64,000 bases of DNA from Brevibacillus brevis. Lineage in GTDB: Bacteria; Bacillota; Bacilli; Brevibacillales; Brevibacillaceae. The notes beneath the pieces are model-generated. The model did not search any database, was not told where the DNA came from, and worked only from the letters and a program-made list of their open reading frames with translations. A program made the translations under genes and the position numbers. The stretch is taken from assembly GCF_022026395.1 (NCBI RefSeq), contig NZ_CP041767.1:1189501-1253500 (forward strand), in the 5' to 3' direction. Of this stretch, positions 51,174 through 59,970 are shown piece after piece (within the stretch, counting starts at the first letter, position 1; every line of letters starts with the position of its first letter).

Positions 51174-53144
51174 GTGTGGGAGAACATTAAGGATTTTGCA
51201 TCCACGTTCTTTGTAACAGGTGACCCACTGATTTACGGTGCGGACGTATCGATTGTACTGACCATCATTGCAATCTTATTCGTTCTGACTAAGTATAAAA
51301 AATGGGGTTGGCTATGGCGCGAATGGTTGACTACAGTTGACCATAAGCGTATTGGTATTATGTATTTGATCGCATCGCTTCTGATGCTGTTCCGCGGTGG
51401 GGTTGATGCCCTGCTGATGCGTGTACAACTGGCATTCCCGAACGTAGAATTCCTGCACTCGGATCACTATAATGCCATCTTTACGACTCACGGTACGATC
51501 ATGATTTTGTTCATGGCGATGCCGATGATGTTTGCCTTGTTTAACATGGTAGTACCGCTTCAACTCGGTGCTCGAGATGTAGCGTATCCGTTCTTGAACG
51601 CACTCAGCTTCTGGCTGTTTATGCTCGGTGCGATGCTGTTCAACCTTTCGTTCGTAATCGGGGGCTCCCCAGACGCTGGTTGGTTGTCTTACCCGCCATT
51701 GTCACAAAATGAATTCAGCCCTGGACCAGGTCAGAACTTCTATATTTGGGGGATTCAAATCTCCGGTATCGGTAGTTTGGCGACAGGGATTAACTTTATC
51801 GTAACGATTCTCAAAATGCGTGCACCTGGCATGAAGCTTTCCAAAATGCCATTGTTTAGCTGGTCCGTATTGTCCAGCTGCATTATGATTATCTTCGCTT
51901 TCCCAATTTTGACTGTAACATTGGCTCTGTTGTTCCTTGACCGTTTCGCAGGTGCCCATTTCTTCACAATGGACGGCGGCGGTAATCCGATGATGTACCT
52001 CAACCTCATCTGGATGTGGGGTCACCCTGAGGTATACATCGTAGTCGTACCAGCTTTCGGTATTTTCTCCGAAATCGTGGCTACGTTCTCACGTAAAAAG
52101 ATTTTCGGCTACAAATCAATGGTGTGGGCGATGATGATCATTGCCGTTGTATCGTTCTTTACATGGGCTCACCACTTCTTCACAATGGGTACGAGCGCAA
52201 GTGTTATCGCCTTCTTTGCGATATCAACGATGATTGTAGGGATTCCGACCGGGGTTAAGGTCTTTAACTGGCTGTTTACAATGTATCGTGGTCGGATATC
52301 CTTTAAACAACCAATGCTGTGGACCATTGCCTTTATCCCGTGCTTCGTAATTGGTGGAGCGACAGGGGTAATGCTGGCAGTAGCTCCGGCAGACTATCAG
52401 TATCACAACAGTTACTTCCTGGTTGCCCACTTCCACCAAGTATTGATCGGTGGGGTAGTGTTCGGTTACCTGGCTGGTATTTACTACTGGTGGCCAAAAC
52501 TGTTCGGTTTCAAGCTCGACGAGAAACTGGGCAAATGGGGCTTCTGGTTCTGGAATATTGGTTTCTACGTGTGCTTTATGCCGCAATACGCGCTCGGTTT
52601 CATGGGTATGACTCGCCGTTACTACACGTACGGTTGGGATCGCGGTTGGGCAGACCTGAACCTGGTATCCACTGTAGGGGCATTCATGATGGGTATCGGT
52701 TTCATCTTCCAAGTATGGCAAATCGCTTACAGCATCAAGCATGGTGAGCGCGACACGACAGGAGATCCATGGAATGGTCGTACACTGGAGTGGTCGATTC
52801 CGTCACCTGCACCGTTCTACAACTTTGCTGTTGTTCCACAAGTGAAAGAAATGGATGACTGGTGGGAAACAAAAGAAGCAAAAGCAAATGGCACCTATAA
52901 AGAACAACCGGCCAAATTGGAGCCGATTCATATGCCGAAGAACTCTGGAATTCCGTTTATCATGGCGAACTTCTGGTTCCTGGTAGGTTTTGGTTTCACA
53001 TTTGGATGGGTTTGGATGGCCGTTATTGGATTCATTGGAGTATTCGCATGCATGTGGGCACGCTCCTTCCAATACGACACGGATTATTACGTACCGGTGG
53101 AGGAAGTGCGTCGCACTGAGGCTTCACTGGGGAGGGTGGTGTAA
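51174..53144 (+). CDS. qoxB: Menaquinol oxidase subunit I (haem-copper catalytic subunit)
   Basis: A 656-residue membrane protein with about 14 helices. TTHGTIMILFMAMP holds a haem a ligand, WGHPEVYIVVVPAFG the CuB His and cross-linked Tyr, WAHHFFTMG two further CuB His, and HFHQVLIGG the haem ligands near the C-terminal half. It reduces O2 and pumps protons. The start is GTG with GGAGG upstream, 23 bases after qoxA. Confidence 0.97.
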   Translation: MWENIKDFASTFFVTGDPLIYGADVSIVLTIIAILFVLTKYKKWGWLWREWLTTVDHKRIGIMYLIASLLMLFRGGVDALLMRVQLAFPNVEFLHSDHYNAIFTTHGTIMILFMAMPMMFALFNMVVPLQLGARDVAYPFLNALSFWLFMLGAMLFNLSFVIGGSPDAGWLSYPPLSQNEFSPGPGQNFYIWGIQISGIGSLATGINFIVTILKMRAPGMKLSKMPLFSWSVLSSCIMIIFAFPILTVTLALLFLDRFAGAHFFTMDGGGNPMMYLNLIWMWGHPEVYIVVVPAFGIFSEIVATFSRKKIFGYKSMVWAMMIIAVVSFFTWAHHFFTMGTSASVIAFFAISTMIVGIPTGVKVFNWLFTMYRGRISFKQPMLWTIAFIPCFVIGGATGVMLAVAPADYQYHNSYFLVAHFHQVLIGGVVFGYLAGIYYWWPKLFGFKLDEKLGKWGFWFWNIGFYVCFMPQYALGFMGMTRRYYTYGWDRGWADLNLVSTVGAFMMGIGFIFQVWQIAYSIKHGERDTTGDPWNGRTLEWSIPSPAPFYNFAVVPQVKEMDDWWETKEAKANGTYKEQPAKLEPIHMPKNSGIPFIMANFWFLVGFGFTFGWVWMAVIGFIGVFACMWARSFQYDTDYYVPVEEVRRTEASLGRVV

Positions 53145-53146
53145 CG

Positions 53147-53755
53147 ATGGCTACGAATCATGACCATGGTCACGGCCACGACCACGACCATCATGAAGAG
53201 CATGAGCAACTTAAGGTTCTCGGTTTTTGGATTTTCGTTGTAACAGACTGCGTGTTGTTCGGTACGTTGTTTGCAACATATGCAGTAATGATGAATAGCT
53301 TTGCTGGTGGACCAACTGGACAGGAATTGTTCCAGCTGCCAGGCGTTATTGCTTCAACCTTCATCTTGTTGACAAGTAGCTTTACCAGTGGTCTCGCTGT
53401 TCTGGCAATGAACAAAGGTAATGTCAAGCAGCTGATTGCTTGGCTGGCTGTAACTGGTCTTTTGGGACTGTCTTTCGTAGTGTTGGAAGTCACTGAGTTC
53501 ATGCACTTGATGAGTGAAGGCGCAACCATGGCGACTAGCGGCTACTGGTCCGCTTTCTACACACTGGTTGGTACACACGGATTGCACGTAACGCTTGGTC
53601 TGTTCTGGATGACTGCGTTGATGATGCAGCTGAAGCGTCGTGGAATCTCTGCGGTTACTCGCCGCAAAATTACCAACTTTAGCTTGTACTGGCACTTCCT
53701 TGACGTTGTGTGGATCTTCCTCTTCACAGTCGTTTACTTGATGGGGGTGATGTAA
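53147..53755 (+). CDS. qoxC: Menaquinol oxidase subunit III
   Basis: A 202-residue protein with five membrane helices; FVVLEVTEFMHL and GTHGLHVTLGLFWM are subunit III motifs. The first 20 residues carry an unusual His-rich tail (NHDHGHGHDHDHHEEHE). It starts 2 bases after qoxB. Confidence 0.95.
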   Translation: MATNHDHGHGHDHDHHEEHEQLKVLGFWIFVVTDCVLFGTLFATYAVMMNSFAGGPTGQELFQLPGVIASTFILLTSSFTSGLAVLAMNKGNVKQLIAWLAVTGLLGLSFVVLEVTEFMHLMSEGATMATSGYWSAFYTLVGTHGLHVTLGLFWMTALMMQLKRRGISAVTRRKITNFSLYWHFLDVVWIFLFTVVYLMGVM

Positions 53756-53756
53756 G

Positions 53757-54074
53757 GTGGCACAACATCAAAACCATGGCGGACATCATAGTCACGGATC
53801 GATGAAAGAGTACGTAATCGGTTTTATCCTGTCGATCGTGCTCACCATTATCCCACTCGTGCTGGTCATGAACTCGATTTTGAGTAAAACGGCGACCATG
53901 ATCGCGATCTTGGTAATGGCGGTCTTGCAGTTCGTAATTCAGTTGGTCTTCTTCATGCACATCCGCGAAGGAGAAAAACCGCGCTACAACGTACAGACAT
54001 TGATTCTTGGACTTGTGATTGTATTTACAATCGTTGCAGGTTCCCTCTGGATCATGTTGTTTAACAAATATTAA
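53757..54074 (+). CDS. qoxD: Menaquinol oxidase subunit IV
   Basis: A 105-residue protein with three helices and the subunit IV pattern LQFVIQLVFFMHIREGEKP. GTG start, 1 base after qoxC. A His-rich N-terminus (HQNHGGHHSHG) is again present. A terminator follows 12 bases after the stop. Confidence 0.93.
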   Translation: MAQHQNHGGHHSHGSMKEYVIGFILSIVLTIIPLVLVMNSILSKTATMIAILVMAVLQFVIQLVFFMHIREGEKPRYNVQTLILGLVIVFTIVAGSLWIMLFNKY

Positions 54075-54085
54075 TCAGTTAAGAG

Positions 54086-54123
54086 CGTGGCACAGGCGAT
54101 CGTTGCTTGTGCCGCGTTTTTTT
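54086..54123 (+). terminator. Terminator of qoxABCD
   Basis: A 12-bp stem (54086-54097 with 54105-54116, two GU) followed by T7. Confidence 0.85.
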
Positions 54124-54149
54124 GTTTTTTGATAGTAGCGGTAGTGAAC

Positions 54150-54350
54150 GGAAGAAACGCATTTCCAGTCTACGCTTCGGCCTACGCCCCGCAAGGGGGA
54201 TTGACTGTCCGCTTCGGAAAAAATGGCGGGAGCGCTTCAAACGTAGAAGTTTCGAGGAAGTATTCCATAAGTGAAGCTGAAATTCCCCGCCATTTTTTCC
54301 GAAGCTGAGCTGGGCTCCAGAGGCGCTTGGACTGGAAATGCGCTTCTTCC
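54150..54350. repeat. Long inverted-repeat element, copy 2 (201 nt)
   Basis: Two nested complementary pairs: 54150-54170 with 54330-54350 (21 nt, one mismatch) and 54211-54230 with 54286-54305 (20 nt, perfect). The box 54184-54211 matches the reverse strand of 17525-17551 in the element at 17.5 kb. The whole lies in the 404-base gap between qoxD and the acetyltransferase gene and codes for nothing evident. Confidence 0.75.
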
Positions 54351-54478
54351 TACGCGGCTTTTCGTCATCCAATGCAAGTGATTCAAGAAGGTAGAAAATT
54401 ATTTAGCTGGTAACAATATCTTCTTGCCGCTATAATAGAAAGAATTTTACGCAAAAGTATGCAAGGAGAGTGAAGTCG

Positions 54479-55009
54479 ATGGCTGGGCAACTGTATGTAA
54501 CGAAGCCTTGTGCAGAGCTTCAAGCAGAGTATATTTCCTTCTACGAAGAGTGGAAAGAAAGTGGAGAACCTATCGTACCGTGGGTAGTGGATCGAGAGCC
54601 CTATGATTTTCCTGCGTATCTGGAATTTCTGGAGAGTGAAAGCAGCGAGGACAATCTTCCGGATGGCTATGTTCCTCATTCGACGTATTGGCTCGTGAAT
54701 GAGGAGCGACGCATTGTGGGGGCGGTGAATATTCGGCATCGTCTCAACGAGCGTCTACGAAAAAACAGCGGGCACATCGGATATGGAATCCGCCCTTCGG
54801 AGAGACGCAAAGGATATGCGACGGAAATTTTAGCGCAAGCCCTAAACATCACAAGCGAGTTGGGTATAAACGAAGTATTGGTGATTTGCGATTATGATAA
54901 TGTTGCATCGGAGAAAACGATTCGGAAGAACGGGGGCGTTTTTGAGTCAGAATGCACAGACGACGATGGATTGGTCATTCGTCGCTTCTGGATTACACGA
55001 TCTTTGTAA
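54479..55009 (+). CDS. GNAT family N-acetyltransferase
   Basis: A 176-residue acetyltransferase with the acetyl-CoA loop IRPSERRKGYATEILAQAL and a C-terminal NVASEKTIRKNGGVFE, typical of the RimJ/RimL-like branch. ATG 54479 is preferred to GTG 54470, which lies 1 base after AAGGAG. The acceptor is unknown. Confidence 0.9.
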   Translation: MAGQLYVTKPCAELQAEYISFYEEWKESGEPIVPWVVDREPYDFPAYLEFLESESSEDNLPDGYVPHSTYWLVNEERRIVGAVNIRHRLNERLRKNSGHIGYGIRPSERRKGYATEILAQALNITSELGINEVLVICDYDNVASEKTIRKNGGVFESECTDDDGLVIRRFWITRSL

Positions 55010-55015
55010 AAGAAG

Positions 55016-55060
55016 AGGGCTATCTCATTATCCGTTTCAAGACGTTTGAGATAGCCCTTT
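55016..55060. terminator. Bidirectional terminator
   Basis: A 12-bp stem (55016-55027 with 55047-55058, perfect) between the acetyltransferase and the convergent gene at 55067. Confidence 0.8.
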
Positions 55061-55066
55061 CCCTAT

Positions 55067-55600
55067 TTATTCATCTATCTTGTATGCAATCAACTTGCGT
55101 ACCCATTGCTCCATCTCGTCAAGAATATAGTCTGGGGGTGGGGTTTTTCCGTCTTTTTTTGGGAGGACGAGCCATTGTAATGGTTTTGGGACATGGAGGA
55201 TTTTCTCAAGAAGTTGTATCCCTTGATCGTCACTAATGATATCTCGTAAAAAGATGAACATTCGCTTGTCTAATGTATGGATGAGCTTACCTTCATATTT
55301 TGTATCGGAGATCATAACGCAAGGGTGGCCATGTCGCTCAATATTACCTAATACTTCAACCCACACAAAATCATACAACTGGGAAAGTTCAGCTTCAAGG
55401 AGATCGGGATCTTTAATAGGGATTGGATATGTGGAAGAGTAGGAACGATCTAAAAAAATCTCTGGGTCCATCTCCATATAGTCTAATACTACCTTGCAAG
55501 ATGCAGCTTGTTTGTTTTCATAGGTGTATAAAATCTCCCGGACTTTGTTGCAATCAATTTTTTTGCCAATCACAAAGCCTATTCGAAGTTCGATTGTCAT
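55067..55600 (-). CDS. Hypothetical protein, 177 residues
   Basis: A soluble protein with no recognised family. AAGGAGTGA precedes the ATG directly. Notable segments are LYDFVWVEVLGNIERHGHPCVMISDTKYEGKLIHTLDKRMFIF and a C-terminal PPPDYILDEMEQWVRKLI. Mixed alpha/beta character. It and the next gene form an AT-rich patch. Confidence 0.6.
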   Translation of the reverse strand: MTIELRIGFVIGKKIDCNKVREILYTYENKQAASCKVVLDYMEMDPEIFLDRSYSSTYPIPIKDPDLLEAELSQLYDFVWVEVLGNIERHGHPCVMISDTKYEGKLIHTLDKRMFIFLRDIISDDQGIQLLEKILHVPKPLQWLVLPKKDGKTPPPDYILDEMEQWVRKLIAYKIDE

Positions 55601-55650
55601 TCACTCCTTATTGAAGAAGAGAAAATCGGGGTACCCCAATTATCTATACA

Positions 55651-56529
55651 TTAATCTTCTCCCCAATGTTCTGGAAATTGATTTTTTCTCGTAATTTTAG
55701 TTTGACCATGATGCCACTTAAAATTATCATCTCTTTTATGCCAATGGAAGTCTATGCTTAAACCTTCATCTACTCTTTTCATATGAAATCTCAATAAGTC
55801 TTTTCCCGTCCTCTTGTTTATTATATCGAAAACTTTTTCTCCTTGGATAATGCCATTTCTAGCGCTTTTGGACTCCGGCCCGTCATAATCAATATCCCCA
55901 TCATATTGTTCATGCAAGGCTTCAACTTCTGCCCATATTTCAGATTCTATTCTTTCTTCAAATTCATCATAAGCCATTTTTTGTATCCTTTTCCCCATTT
56001 TTTTCTTAACTGCTTCTTTAAGAGCAAATCTTAATAAAATGGGTAATATGGTAGGCTGAACTTTTTCTTCGCTTCTAAAACTTGAGCCACTTTGCAATAG
56101 TAGAGTTTCTGTTATTTCAGGCAATACCGAATGCTTTTCAGCTATTTGCTCTTTTACGTCATTAACCAATTTGTTGAGCCCATTTTCATCATCTTGACTG
56201 GTGGAAAAATACTCTTCCAGATCCCTTTTAACGTCATCTTCGAGTGAAGTCTTTTCTAAAAATGCTTCTTGAAGATCCCTATCGGATTTCATACCTTTTA
56301 GAACAAGGTCTAGGTTGTCGAAAGTATCGGTAAGTGATTTTTCAAGATCATTTTTGTCTTCTGACATGACCTCACTTGAAAATTCGTATTGAAGCATTTC
56401 ATTCACGGATGATTTGGTTAATACATCTGTCTCAGCAGCAAAACTAGAGGTAAGAACAGTGCTGAATAGCATCATTGAGGCAAGAGAGGTTAAAAACAAT
56501 CTTTTTCCTTTTTTGATAAAATCAATCAT
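55651..56529 (-). CDS. Secreted YpjP-like protein
   Basis: A 292-residue protein with a signal peptide (about 1-31, ending SSFAAE), an acidic helical N-terminal half, then VQPTILPILLRFALKEAVKKKMGKRI and a C-terminal domain. EKVFDIINKRTGKDLLRFHMKRV and IDFHWHKRDDNFKWHHG closely follow the C-terminus of B. subtilis YpjP. The function is unknown. The gene is AT-rich compared with its neighbours, and the N-terminal half is longer than in YpjP, so it may be a transferred or recombined form. Confidence 0.7.
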   Translation of the reverse strand: MIDFIKKGKRLFLTSLASMMLFSTVLTSSFAAETDVLTKSSVNEMLQYEFSSEVMSEDKNDLEKSLTDTFDNLDLVLKGMKSDRDLQEAFLEKTSLEDDVKRDLEEYFSTSQDDENGLNKLVNDVKEQIAEKHSVLPEITETLLLQSGSSFRSEEKVQPTILPILLRFALKEAVKKKMGKRIQKMAYDEFEERIESEIWAEVEALHEQYDGDIDYDGPESKSARNGIIQGEKVFDIINKRTGKDLLRFHMKRVDEGLSIDFHWHKRDDNFKWHHGQTKITRKNQFPEHWGED

Positions 56530-56754
56530 TCTAATCCTCCTGTTTCAAATATTTACCAATTATTAGGATAATATAAACTTATGCTTATATCAATTGTTTT
56601 TTGAATATGGTGTTGCATTGAAAATAAATAAAGGTGTATTCCGTTCGAAGCTAAATAAAAATCACTGGATAAACTAGTTAATAGATGTTGCTACATTTAC
56701 AATACTTAGTATATAATTATGTTGTGAAAGTTATTTTGGAAGGGAGAGATTTCT

Positions 56755-57324
56755 TTGTTTGATATCGTAATTATTGGAGCAGGCCCGGCAGGAGGAAGTG
56801 CAGCGTTGTTTGCTGCAAAAGCAGGGAAGAAGACGTTGTTGATTGATAATGACAAAAGCATGACCAAGCGCGCGTGGATGGAAAATCACTACGGCATCAT
56901 GGAAATCTCAGGCCCAGACCTCATTGAGATCGGGAAAAAGCAAGCAGCGAAATTCGGTGCGGAGCTGGTAGCCGATCAAGTGAGCAATATTACCAAAACA
57001 GAGCAAGGCTTACTTGTAGAGACAGCGGAAAAAGGCAGCTTTGAGGCTAAGCATGTGATTCTTGCAACTGGAGCGCTCGTGACTTTGGCAGAAGCGATTG
57101 GGGTAAAAACTAAAGAAGGTACGGAGCCACGGATCAAAACTGTTGTCGATGTCGATGCACAAGGAAAGACGAACATTGAAGGAATTTGGGCAGCAGGTAC
57201 GTGCGCGGGAGTAAGCGTACATACGATTATTACATCTGGTGATGGAGCCAAGGTTGCAATCAATATCATCAGCGAATTGAATGGCGAGCGTTACGTCGAT
57301 CACGATGTTTTGAAAACAAACTAA
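56755..57324 (+). CDS. Short FAD-dependent oxidoreductase (thioredoxin-reductase-like, single domain)
   Basis: A 189-residue flavoprotein. IIGAGPAGGSAALFAAKAGKKTLLID is the FAD site, ATGALV the central motif and GIWAAGTCAGVSVHTIITSGDGAKVA the second FAD contact. The NADPH domain and the CxxC pair of thioredoxin reductase (about 310 residues) are missing, so it is a one-domain form and not a broken gene: the reading frame is intact and both FAD halves join smoothly. TTG start with AGGGAGA 8 bases upstream. The electron donor is unknown. Confidence 0.8.
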   Translation: MFDIVIIGAGPAGGSAALFAAKAGKKTLLIDNDKSMTKRAWMENHYGIMEISGPDLIEIGKKQAAKFGAELVADQVSNITKTEQGLLVETAEKGSFEAKHVILATGALVTLAEAIGVKTKEGTEPRIKTVVDVDAQGKTNIEGIWAAGTCAGVSVHTIITSGDGAKVAINIISELNGERYVDHDVLKTN

Positions 57325-57334
57325 ATCAGGTTAG

Positions 57335-57368
57335 AAACACCTTCTTACCTTTGTAAAGAAGGTGTTTT
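57335..57368 (+). terminator. Terminator of the short flavoprotein gene
   Basis: An 11-12 bp stem (57335-57346 with 57357-57368) followed by T-rich sequence. Confidence 0.8.
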
Positions 57369-57542
57369 CCTTTTTCACCCAATCGATGATAACTTGTATC
57401 GTGGTCTCGTTTTTGACATAATGAAGCTACTGTGCTAATTGACATGAAGAATCCTGTCAGGTTGAAGAGCGTTCCTCTTGCTCTGGAGAATTGATACGGA
57501 TTCTATTTTATCTAGGTATAAGTAGGGAGGGAGACAAGTAGC

Positions 57543-59312
57543 ATGTTCGTCAATCATGTGGTGATAAGCTTGATCGTTTCTTCCTGCACGATCGCGCTTA
57601 TTTTCTTGATTCGAAAAGTATTTCGCTCACAGCTATCGGCGAAATGGAAATACAATTTGTGGTTTCTCTTGTTGGTCGCTTTGACGCCAGCTTTCATCCC
57701 GAACTACTTTTTTGATTTTGGAAATCTTTTTGTTTCAGGCATGCATCAACGTAATGAAGCTGGCAGCTCGACGCTCGCCACGCAAGCTCCTATGTTTGAA
57801 AATGCGAATTGGGTACAGGATTTAACGTTGTCGGTAAGTCGCTATACATCAGACTCCCTTTCTACGATTTTCGTCAGCTTTTGGGTAGTCGGGATGCTCG
57901 TTTGTGCTTCCTTCACGTTATCAGCCTGGCTAAAAATCCAGCAGATCAAGCGGACAGCATCTGTGATCACCAACCAAGAAATCATCGATTTGTTTGAACA
58001 ATGCAAGAAGGATGTAAAAATAACGCGGCATATTGTGTTGGCACAATCCAATCAGGTCAAATCTCCGATGACGTTTGGCGTTTTTAAGACGTACGTTGTC
58101 CTTCCCAGTCATTTTGATGAATGGTTGTCGATCAATGAAATGAAATATATCTTTTTGCATGAACTCATGCACCAAAAAAACCATGATATTGTCATGAACT
58201 ATGTGACCGTCGTGTATCAGCTGTTGTATTGGTTCCATCCATTGGTTTGGCTGGCTTTTCGGGAAATGAGAGTGGACCGTGAAATTGCTTGTGATGTAGC
58301 GGTATTGAACTTTTTAGACAAGCGAAATTACTTGGAATATGGTCATACCATCATTAAGTTTTTGGATAAAGAAAGTCGAGCCGGGAATCTCGTTTTGGCC
58401 AATCAGCTAAACGGTTCCAAGAAGGCAGTTAAAAAACGCATCGAGAAAATCGCATCTCACAAGGCGGAAACAAAGCTGTTGCACCTGAAAAGCACAGTCA
58501 TTTTTTCCATCGTGGTCGTATTGGTTGCCAGTCAGGTTCTTGTTGGTTCCGCATTAGCCGACGATCGCAGCCGCTATCATTTCCAAGATGATCGAACTAT
58601 TTACGAGGATTTGGACAACTATTTCCGTGGCTTTGAAGGCAGTTTTGTCTTATATGATTTGAAAGCCGACCAGTATCGGATTTATAACGAGGCAGGAAGT
58701 ACACAACGAGTTTCACCCAACTCTACCTACAAGATTTTTCTCTCCTTGTTTGGTCTGGAGACCGGTGTGATTTCGAGAGAAGATTCCCAGCTAAAATGGG
58801 ATGGAATCCACTATCCATATGAGCAGTGGAACCGGGATCAAGATCTATTTACGGCGATGCGAAACTCGACGACCTGGTATTTCAAAGAGATGGATAAGAA
58901 CATCTCACCGGATATGATTCAAGCTTTTCTGGAACAATTGAACTACGGGAACGCCAATACATCTGGTGGAATCGGCGAATATTGGATAGAATCTTCCTTG
59001 AAGATTTCTCCGGTGGAGCAGGTACAATTATTAAAAGCGTTCTATACGAACCAGTTTGGCTTTCAAGAACATAATATCCAGACGGTGAAAGATTCCATCC
59101 GGTTATCGAAAAAGGCGGGGGCGATTCTTTCCGGGAAAACAGGTACGGGCACCGTCAATCAAAAAGATGTGAACGGTTGGTTTGTCGGGTATGTAGAGAA
59201 CGAGGAAGGCACCTACTTCTTTGCTACCAATATACAAAGCGAAGATGACGCGAATGGACCTGCAGCAGCAGAAATAACCTTATCTATTTTGAAAGCGAAA
59301 GGTCTCTACTAG
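57543..59312 (+). CDS. blaR1: BlaR1-type beta-lactam sensor with M56 protease domain
   Basis: A 589-residue membrane receptor. The N-terminal half has four helices and the zinc protease motif HELMH (206-210). The outer C-terminal sensor domain, like a class D beta-lactamase, has Ser394 in STYK, and SGKTGTG downstream. Acylation of Ser394 by a beta-lactam would activate cleavage of BlaI. It is followed by blaI after 43 bases. No BlaI-type dyad was found upstream of blaR1. Confidence 0.95.
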   Translation: MFVNHVVISLIVSSCTIALIFLIRKVFRSQLSAKWKYNLWFLLLVALTPAFIPNYFFDFGNLFVSGMHQRNEAGSSTLATQAPMFENANWVQDLTLSVSRYTSDSLSTIFVSFWVVGMLVCASFTLSAWLKIQQIKRTASVITNQEIIDLFEQCKKDVKITRHIVLAQSNQVKSPMTFGVFKTYVVLPSHFDEWLSINEMKYIFLHELMHQKNHDIVMNYVTVVYQLLYWFHPLVWLAFREMRVDREIACDVAVLNFLDKRNYLEYGHTIIKFLDKESRAGNLVLANQLNGSKKAVKKRIEKIASHKAETKLLHLKSTVIFSIVVVLVASQVLVGSALADDRSRYHFQDDRTIYEDLDNYFRGFEGSFVLYDLKADQYRIYNEAGSTQRVSPNSTYKIFLSLFGLETGVISREDSQLKWDGIHYPYEQWNRDQDLFTAMRNSTTWYFKEMDKNISPDMIQAFLEQLNYGNANTSGGIGEYWIESSLKISPVEQVQLLKAFYTNQFGFQEHNIQTVKDSIRLSKKAGAILSGKTGTGTVNQKDVNGWFVGYVENEEGTYFFATNIQSEDDANGPAAAEITLSILKAKGLY

Positions 59313-59355
59313 CCTTTGCTCTTACAGTCATTATTTTCGAAAGGGGGAGACTTCA

Positions 59356-59754
59356 GTGTCTACATCCATGCCAAGTATTTCAGAAGCGGAATGGCGAGTG
59401 ATGAATGTGCTATGGGAAAGGTCACCGCTGACGGCCAACGAAATTATTTCCTCCTTGGAAGGTCAAACGGATTGGAACCCAAAAACAATACGTACTCTTT
59501 TGAATCGTTTGGTTCAAAAAAATGCTGTTGGCGTCAATCAAAACCAAAAAGTCTATACGTTTTATCCGCTGTACTCACAAAATGAATGCCAGCACGCCGA
59601 GGCACAGTCTTTTCTGCAGCGGATTTACAGCGGGGCTCTAAAATCAATGCTTGTTCAGTTCATTCAGAAGGAATCTTTATCGGACGAGGAGATTCAGGAG
59701 CTTCGTTCCATATTGGATGCGAAACAATCATCGACCGATCATCCCAAAAAATAG
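59356..59754 (+). CDS. blaI: BlaI/MecI-type transcriptional repressor
   Basis: A 132-residue penicillinase repressor. The winged helix has SEAEWRVMNVLWERSPLTANEII and WNPKTIRTLLNRLVQKNAV. The C-terminal half provides the dimer and the BlaR1-triggered cleavage region. GTG start with GGGGGAG upstream. The three dyads before the beta-lactamase gene are its likely targets. Confidence 0.95.
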   Translation: MSTSMPSISEAEWRVMNVLWERSPLTANEIISSLEGQTDWNPKTIRTLLNRLVQKNAVGVNQNQKVYTFYPLYSQNECQHAEAQSFLQRIYSGALKSMLVQFIQKESLSDEEIQELRSILDAKQSSTDHPKK

Positions 59755-59757
59755 AGT

Positions 59758-59828
59758 GCGCTCTTTCTAGCTGACTTGGAAAAACCATTTACGGTTATCC
59801 AGTTTGCTTGAAAGGGCGTCTTTTTTTT
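59758..59828 (+). terminator. Terminator of blaR1-blaI
   Basis: A 10-bp stem (59758-59767 with 59810-59819, two GU) followed by T8. Confidence 0.7.
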
Positions 59829-59853
59829 CAAGAATCTTGCAAGAAAAAGGTGA

Positions 59854-59932
59854 TTGACAGCAATGGATTACGCGTGTAATATTATCGTGAAATCAGTTGA
59901 TTACAAATGTAGTACGATATTACGTGTGTAAT
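59854..59932 (+). promoter_or_regulatory. Beta-lactamase promoter with three BlaI-type operators
   Basis: TTGACA (59854-59859) -17 bp- TAATAT (59877-59882). Three 14-bp dyads of the ATTAC-N4-GTAAT type lie at 59867-59880 (between -35 and -10), 59900-59913 (the exact TACA-AA-TGTA core) and 59919-59932. The first two centres are 33 bp apart, the last two 19 bp. Confidence 0.88.
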
Positions 59933-59970
59933 ACAAAGGCTATACTATTCAAGAAAGAGGTTTGACATCC

